Source: Devosia subaequoris (GTDB taxonomy: Bacteria; Pseudomonadota; Alphaproteobacteria; Rhizobiales; Devosiaceae). Taken from it: 64,000 nucleotides of DNA. A program made the translations under genes and the position numbers. The notes beneath the pieces are model-generated. The model did not search any database and was not told the origin of the DNA. It was given only the letters and a program-made list of their open reading frames with translations. Location of the stretch: positions 330,873 through 394,872 of the forward strand of contig NZ_JACIEW010000003.1 in NCBI RefSeq assembly GCF_014197055.1. Reading direction: 5' to 3'. The number at the start of each line of letters is the position of its first letter. The stretch's first letter is position 1. Below, in pieces: positions 58,164 through 64,000 of this stretch.

Positions 58164-59321
58164 CTAGATAACCTGACGCAAGGCCGAGATGATCCCGGTC
58201 GCACGCTGGTCTTCCGGCCCCATCATCCAATTGGTGACAAAGCCGAAACCGATCTGGCGCGCGGGATCGGCGAAACCAACTTGTCCCCCTGCACCATCAT
58301 GCCCGAAACAGCCGTCGCCGAGATAGCGCCGCGCTTCGGAATCAAGCTGGAAACCATACCCCCAGCGGGAATATGGCGGATCGCCGCCGAACACCGAGAT
58401 GCCCTCGCTTTGCGTGCGGGTGGCGGTAGCAATGACAGAATGATCGATCAGGCGGATACCCCTTGTGTGGACCACGGTAGCCGACCAAATTGTCGCCAAT
58501 GCCTTTGCCGTTGCAACGCCCCCGGCGCCGGGAATCTCGGCGGCACGAATGCGCTGGCAATTGAAGCCGCCCTCATCCGTGACCAGATCGGCCGGCAATG
58601 CGTCGCCGAGAGTCATGGCCTTATAAGGCCAGTTTGGCGCTGGCTTTTTAGCCTCCTCTGCCCAGAGCGTAGATAGTGGCGCACTGACCTGTAGATGGGC
58701 GGCACGGTCTGCCTGGGCGTCGGGAAGCCCGATCCAGGCTTCGGCTTTTAGAGGATCCGCGATCAGCTCGCGAAAATATGTGCCAGCAGACTTGCCGGTG
58801 ACCCGGCGGACCAGTTCTCCGGTCAGCCAGCCATGGGTCAGCGCGTGATAGGCGTAGCCCGTCCCGACAGGCCAGAGCGGCCCCTGCGCGGCCATCACCG
58901 CCGACATGCGGTTCCAATCGACGATGTCATCCTCGGTCAAATCTTCACGCGGGGCGGAGAGCCCGGCCTGATGCGCCAGCGCCTGTCCGACCGTGATATC
59001 AGCCTTCCCCGCCTGCGCAAATTCAGGCCAGTACCGGGCGACGGGGGCGTCGTAGTCAAGCTTTCCATCCTGCACGAGGCGGGCAATCAGGATCGACATC
59101 AGCCCCTTGGTGCAGGAGAAGACGACTGACGGGGTATCCTGGGTCCAGGTGCGTCCGGTGCGCTCGTCGGCAATGCCGGCCCAGAGATCGACAATGCTCT
59201 GCCCGCCAATGGTGACGTGCAAGGCGCCGCCCATTGTGGGGCGAGCAGCGAAAGCGGACGCAAAGGCGTCTGCCACAGGTTCGAAACCGGGCTCGACCGC
59301 GCCATGCACTTTAATCGTCAT
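58164..59321 (-). CDS. Serine hydrolase of the beta-lactamase/EstB esterase family
   Basis: A 385-residue penicillin-binding-protein-like hydrolase. The nucleophile motif SxxK is S69-C-T-K72, the second motif is probably Y158 in YAYHALTHGWLTGEL, and HDGAGGQ near residue 355 takes the place of the KTG box, as in EstB-type esterases. There is no signal peptide, so it acts in the cytoplasm. Its ATG overlaps the stop of the glycosidase-like gene (ATGA). A likely role is removing acyl groups from the imported sugar before cleavage. True beta-lactamase activity is improbable. Confidence 0.83.
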   Translation of the reverse strand: MTIKVHGAVEPGFEPVADAFASAFAARPTMGGALHVTIGGQSIVDLWAGIADERTGRTWTQDTPSVVFSCTKGLMSILIARLVQDGKLDYDAPVARYWPEFAQAGKADITVGQALAHQAGLSAPREDLTEDDIVDWNRMSAVMAAQGPLWPVGTGYAYHALTHGWLTGELVRRVTGKSAGTYFRELIADPLKAEAWIGLPDAQADRAAHLQVSAPLSTLWAEEAKKPAPNWPYKAMTLGDALPADLVTDEGGFNCQRIRAAEIPGAGGVATAKALATIWSATVVHTRGIRLIDHSVIATATRTQSEGISVFGGDPPYSRWGYGFQLDSEARRYLGDGCFGHDGAGGQVGFADPARQIGFGFVTNWMMGPEDQRATGIISALRQVI

Positions 59322-60274
59322 TGCGGGCTGACCTCAAGAAAACCGTCTACACCGGTGGTGATGGGCAAGGGATCGCAAATGCCGCCTTCGAAGGCGCCAT
59401 CCGCGGTGACATTATTGAATGCCAGGAGCCAGGGCTTGCCCTGCCGGTCCTGGGCGATCCTGCCGGCGTAAAGACGCTCGTCTACCAAGAGCCGCGCCGC
59501 GGCAAAATCGACCTGCCCCGGCATGTCGCCGACCGGCAGGCTCCAGATTCCACCCGTGCCCCCTGCCCTGTGACCGCACAGCTTGGCAGCGTCGCAGCAG
59601 AAGACGATATGGTTCTGGCCATCGAGCTTGATGACCTGGAACACTTCGAGATGAGCGAAGCCTGAGCCGGATGCGCTCAGCGGCGGCTCGACTGACCAAT
59701 CGGCGAGATCGGTCGAGGTCGCATGGGCCATGCCCCCGCGATCGGGTTCCGAACCGTCCTTGCCTCGGGCGGTGACCAGCATATGCCAGCGCTGATCCGC
59801 CTGGCGCCAGAATACCCAGGGGTCGCGCCATGCCTCTTCGGGCCAGGACGAGGTACCCAGGGTTTCGTAGTAACGGCCATCAGCGACGCAAATTGCGCCG
59901 GGATGCTTGGTCCAGTCGAACAGGTCGGGCGATGTGGCCACGCCGATCGACTCTACATTGGCGCTGCTGTCGGGGGAGAGAAAGCGCGAGCCGGTATAGA
60001 ACATGCGCCAGAGCCCGTCCGGGCCGCGCACCACGCTGCCGGTCCAGGTGGCGCTGCCATCGAAGCTGCCAGGCGCGCCAGCGTCGAACACCTGGCCGTG
60101 ATTGGTCCAGTTGCGCAGATCGCTCGAGCTGGCGTGACCGATGCGGGCATTGCGGTGCCGCAGCTCTGGATTACCAAGCGATTTGGGCGCATGCAGATAG
60201 AACATGTGGTAGCGCTCGCCATCGTCAGCGAGCCAGAAATCCCACACCCAATGATCCGGCAGATGAAACGTCAA
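59318..60274 (-). CDS. Clan-J glycoside hydrolase-like protein (GH32/GH43/GH68 related)
   Basis: A 318-residue five-bladed beta-propeller-type enzyme. Candidates for the clan-J triad are D12 in DHWVWDFW (nucleophile), D151 in WRDPWVF (RDP motif) and E210 in AHLEVFQV (acid/base). SDLRNWTNHG and SPDLFDWTKH are typical propeller blades. No signal peptide is present, so it would act on sugar already taken up. It is the first gene of an operon with the esterase, and the LacI palindrome TGCTAAATCCATTTAGCA lies 52 bases upstream. A beta-fructoside is the first guess, but the sequence does not settle the substrate. Confidence 0.78.
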   Translation of the reverse strand: MTFHLPDHWVWDFWLADDGERYHMFYLHAPKSLGNPELRHRNARIGHASSSDLRNWTNHGQVFDAGAPGSFDGSATWTGSVVRGPDGLWRMFYTGSRFLSPDSSANVESIGVATSPDLFDWTKHPGAICVADGRYYETLGTSSWPEEAWRDPWVFWRQADQRWHMLVTARGKDGSEPDRGGMAHATSTDLADWSVEPPLSASGSGFAHLEVFQVIKLDGQNHIVFCCDAAKLCGHRAGGTGGIWSLPVGDMPGQVDFAAARLLVDERLYAGRIAQDRQGKPWLLAFNNVTADGAFEGGICDPLPITTGVDGFLEVSPQ

Positions 60275-60325
60275 TCCTCAAGCCCCTTTCCGAGGTCTTC
60301 GCAAAACACACAGCAATTGCCGCTT

Positions 60326-60343
60326 TGCTAAATCCATTTAGCA
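60326..60343. promoter_or_regulatory. LacI operator between the glycosidase-like gene and lacI
   Basis: TGCTAAATCCATTTAGCA, perfect 8-bp arms around CC. It lies between the divergent glycosidase-like gene (start 60274) and the LacI gene (start 60435) and can serve both. Confidence 0.78.
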
Positions 60344-60434
60344 CATGCTATGATGTGCATCGCTTGTCAAGCGGGGGGCGCATGGCTATCCAGTCGAAAA
60401 GCGATAACCCGACCGTTGAGGGGACCAGAAGCCT

Positions 60435-62523
<2,089 letters not shown>

Positions 62524-62667
62524 GTTCGCTCCTTTGATGGCAATGCCTTCGTGACCTGCAAGATAGCCCTGCCCAACCTCGGAGATTAGGCGCTATAATC
62601 TACACCGGCTTGTTAGGAGGACTTCAAAATCGCTCGTGCTGATTTCAATGACCTTGCGGCCTTCGCC

Positions 62668-63525
62668 GTGATTGCCCGCGCGAAGAGCTTCACACGGGCT
62701 GCGGCCGAGATCGGGGTTTCGCCTTCGGCACTCAGCCAGACAATACGATCGCTTGAAGAGCGGCTGGGCTATCGTCTGCTGACCCGGACGACGCGCAGCG
62801 TTTCCACCACGGAGGCAGGCGAACGCCTGCTGGCCGCCGTTGCTCCACGCTTTGAGGAAATCGAGGCCGAACTTGCCGCCCTGGGCGAGCTCCGCGATCG
62901 TCCGGCCGGTTTGGTGCGGATTACCTGCAGCGAGCGTGCGGCCGAAACCGTATTATGGCCCAAGCTGGCGTCTGGCCTCGTCGAGTTTCCAGACGTCAAG
63001 GTCGAGCTATTCGTCGACCACAGCTTCACCGACATTGCCGCCCAGCGGTTCGACGCGGGTGTTCGGCTGGGGGAGAGCGTTGAAAAAGACATGATCGCCG
63101 TGCGGATCGGACCAGACATGCGCATGGTGGCCGTTGCGTCGCCAGCCTATCTGGCCAGTCGCCCAGCTCCGGCGACACCGCAGGAACTGGTAGCGCACAC
63201 CTGCATCAATCTGCGATTGTCGTCCGGCGGCACTCTTTACGCCTGGGAGTTTGAGAAGGATGGGCGCCCCCTACGGGTCAAAGTGGATGGACAGTTCACC
63301 TTCAACACGGTCCGTCCGATGATCGGTGCGGCGCTGCAGGGGTTTGGGATTGCCTACGTTCCCGAAGACAGCGCCCAACCCCATCTTGCGGCTGGGAAGC
63401 TCATCCAGGTGCTGGACGACTGGTGCCAGCCATTCTCGGGTTTCCACCTCTACTACCCAAGCCGCCGACAAATGAACCAGGCCTTTGCGCTGGTAATCGA
63501 CCTGCTTCGTCACAGGACAAGATAG
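62668..63525 (+). CDS. LysR-family regulator (true start probably upstream at an ATC)
   Basis: A LysR-type regulator. The helix-turn-helix lies at residues about 4-48 here (FTRAAAEIGVSPSALSQTIRSLEERLGYRLLTRTTRSVSTTEAGE) and the effector domain follows. The GTG at 62668 is the first standard start, but it cuts off the first helix. In frame upstream lies IARADFNDLAAFAV, the expected LysR start, beginning with ATC at 62629-62631 and preceded by AGGAGG (62615-62620) at the ideal 8-base spacing. So the gene probably starts at 62629 from a non-standard or mutated start codon. It likely regulates the divergent aldo-keto reductase. Confidence 0.8.
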   Translation: MIARAKSFTRAAAEIGVSPSALSQTIRSLEERLGYRLLTRTTRSVSTTEAGERLLAAVAPRFEEIEAELAALGELRDRPAGLVRITCSERAAETVLWPKLASGLVEFPDVKVELFVDHSFTDIAAQRFDAGVRLGESVEKDMIAVRIGPDMRMVAVASPAYLASRPAPATPQELVAHTCINLRLSSGGTLYAWEFEKDGRPLRVKVDGQFTFNTVRPMIGAALQGFGIAYVPEDSAQPHLAAGKLIQVLDDWCQPFSGFHLYYPSRRQMNQAFALVIDLLRHRTR

Positions 63526-64000
63526 GCATGGTCCGCGCTAAGGCGGATGCGGCCAATGTCGGTACCATGCCAGACCTGGCCGACCGAATTTAGGAAACAG
63601 GGAAGCTCGCCAGAAGGACCGATGTGGGGCGCGTTGCTGCCATTGCAGCTAGCAAAATTCCGCACATTACGGCCCCTACCCTTACAAATGCTAGCTAGCT
63701 AGCATGATGGCGCGCCGGTCGGAACAAAACTGCGAACACCTATTGCATTGAAATCAATAGATAACTCTGCACCGGCACTGATCCCATGTTCCCGGCCTCC
63801 CCCCGAAAGTCCGGTTCGAGGCCGTAAGCGGATAGTCGGCTTTAAGGTGGGAAAGCAACTTAGCTGCCGTTCGCACTCAGGACAGCGCGCTCCGCGAACA
63901 TTTCGGATCGTGTCCCATAGCGTGGTGTAGCTGAGGCTGGGCCTCGAGGCTTTTCCGGCATGGGCCGGGCTGATCAGCGGGCTATGCCTGGCAGGCTGAC
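63526..64000. other. 475-base stretch without a recognisable gene
   Basis: Only short frames are found (one of 60 residues at 63748-63930), without ribosome binding sites or known motifs. The stretch carries the 18-bp palindrome described separately. Near 63905-63930, GTGTCCCATAGCGTGGTGTAG has a faint resemblance to the ends of IS256-family elements, not enough to call one. Confidence 0.45.
63688..63705. repeat. 18-bp perfect palindrome with GCTAGC repeats
   Basis: ATGCTAGCTAGCTAGCAT is fully self-complementary and contains three overlapping CTAG steps. It lies 163 bases downstream of the LysR stop, in gene-free sequence. CTAG is normally rare in such genomes, so an operator, a recombination site or a structural site is possible. 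Confidence 0.6.

Noticed and set aside
63900..64000. Possible terminal repeat of an IS256-family element (GTGTCCCATAGCGTGGTGTAG)
   Set aside because: Only a vague resemblance from memory, no transposase frame and no second end in the window. A search against an insertion-sequence database would decide.

Overview
The window reads as high-GC chromosomal DNA of an alphaproteobacterium in the Hyphomicrobiales, most like Devosia and relatives. This is inferred from the dense ABC and TRAP transporter operons with FCD-type GntR regulators, a rhizobial-style phn layout, a Ku/LigD repair module and an Irr-type iron-control motif. I saw no rRNA, tRNA, CRISPR array or intact insertion sequence.

Layout. 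1-0.9 kb: 5' part of a sugar-binding protein gene behind two operator-like palindromes. 1.2-13.0 kb: a phosphonate (phn) region. On the minus strand are a hexapeptide transferase, phnN and a gutted phnM relic. On the plus strand are phnF-G-H-I-J-K-L-M and then phnC-D-E1-E2, with three copies of a CATTCGAATG operator at phnF, the phnM relic and phnC. The PhnJ here lacks two of the three Fe-S cysteines and the catalytic cysteine of C-P lyase, while the rest of the machinery looks intact. This is the most surprising feature of the window. 13.0-16.9 kb: ferric iron uptake fbpC-A-B with an ICE-like motif. 17.1-21.7 kb: ligD-ku and a divergent topoisomerase IB.

21.8-37.5 kb: a large catabolic island. 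It holds a sugar ABC transporter, three RraA-type aldolase/decarboxylase paralogues, a YciI-like protein, a 3-hydroxyisobutyrate-dehydrogenase-like enzyme, an amidohydrolase, a CoA transferase, a crotonase without the usual glutamates, a DUF5060/DUF4038 glycosidase-like protein, an RpiB-type isomerase and two GntR regulators. Palindromes of the type CTTGTATGCAAG tie most promoters together. The substrate is unknown. 37.5-37.8 kb holds an aldehyde dehydrogenase relic.

37.9-45.9 kb: a probable quinate/shikimate degradation module: TRAP transporter, type II dehydroquinate dehydratase, NAD-type quinate/shikimate dehydrogenase and 3-dehydroshikimate dehydratase (QuiC type). A TetR regulator probably controls it through three ACGAACTGGTTCGT-like sites. 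46.2-48.2 kb: a LysR/old-yellow-enzyme pair. 48.8-53.8 kb: a GntR regulator, a second TRAP transporter and a galactonate-dehydratase-like enzyme. 53.9-61.5 kb: a LacI-controlled operon set with a sugar ABC transporter, a serine esterase and a clan-J glycosidase-like enzyme, marked by a pair of TGCTAAAT-centred palindromes. 61.5-63.5 kb: an aldo-keto reductase fragment, an intact aldo-keto reductase and a divergent LysR regulator whose best start position is ATC. The last 475 bases hold no recognisable gene but include an 18-bp perfect palindrome.

Two patterns recur. Nearly every operon has its own palindromic operator next to its regulator, so regulator-operator pairs can be proposed from sequence alone. 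Five of the six complete solute-binding-protein genes are followed by a strong hairpin before the next gene, a known arrangement for making more binding protein than membrane components.
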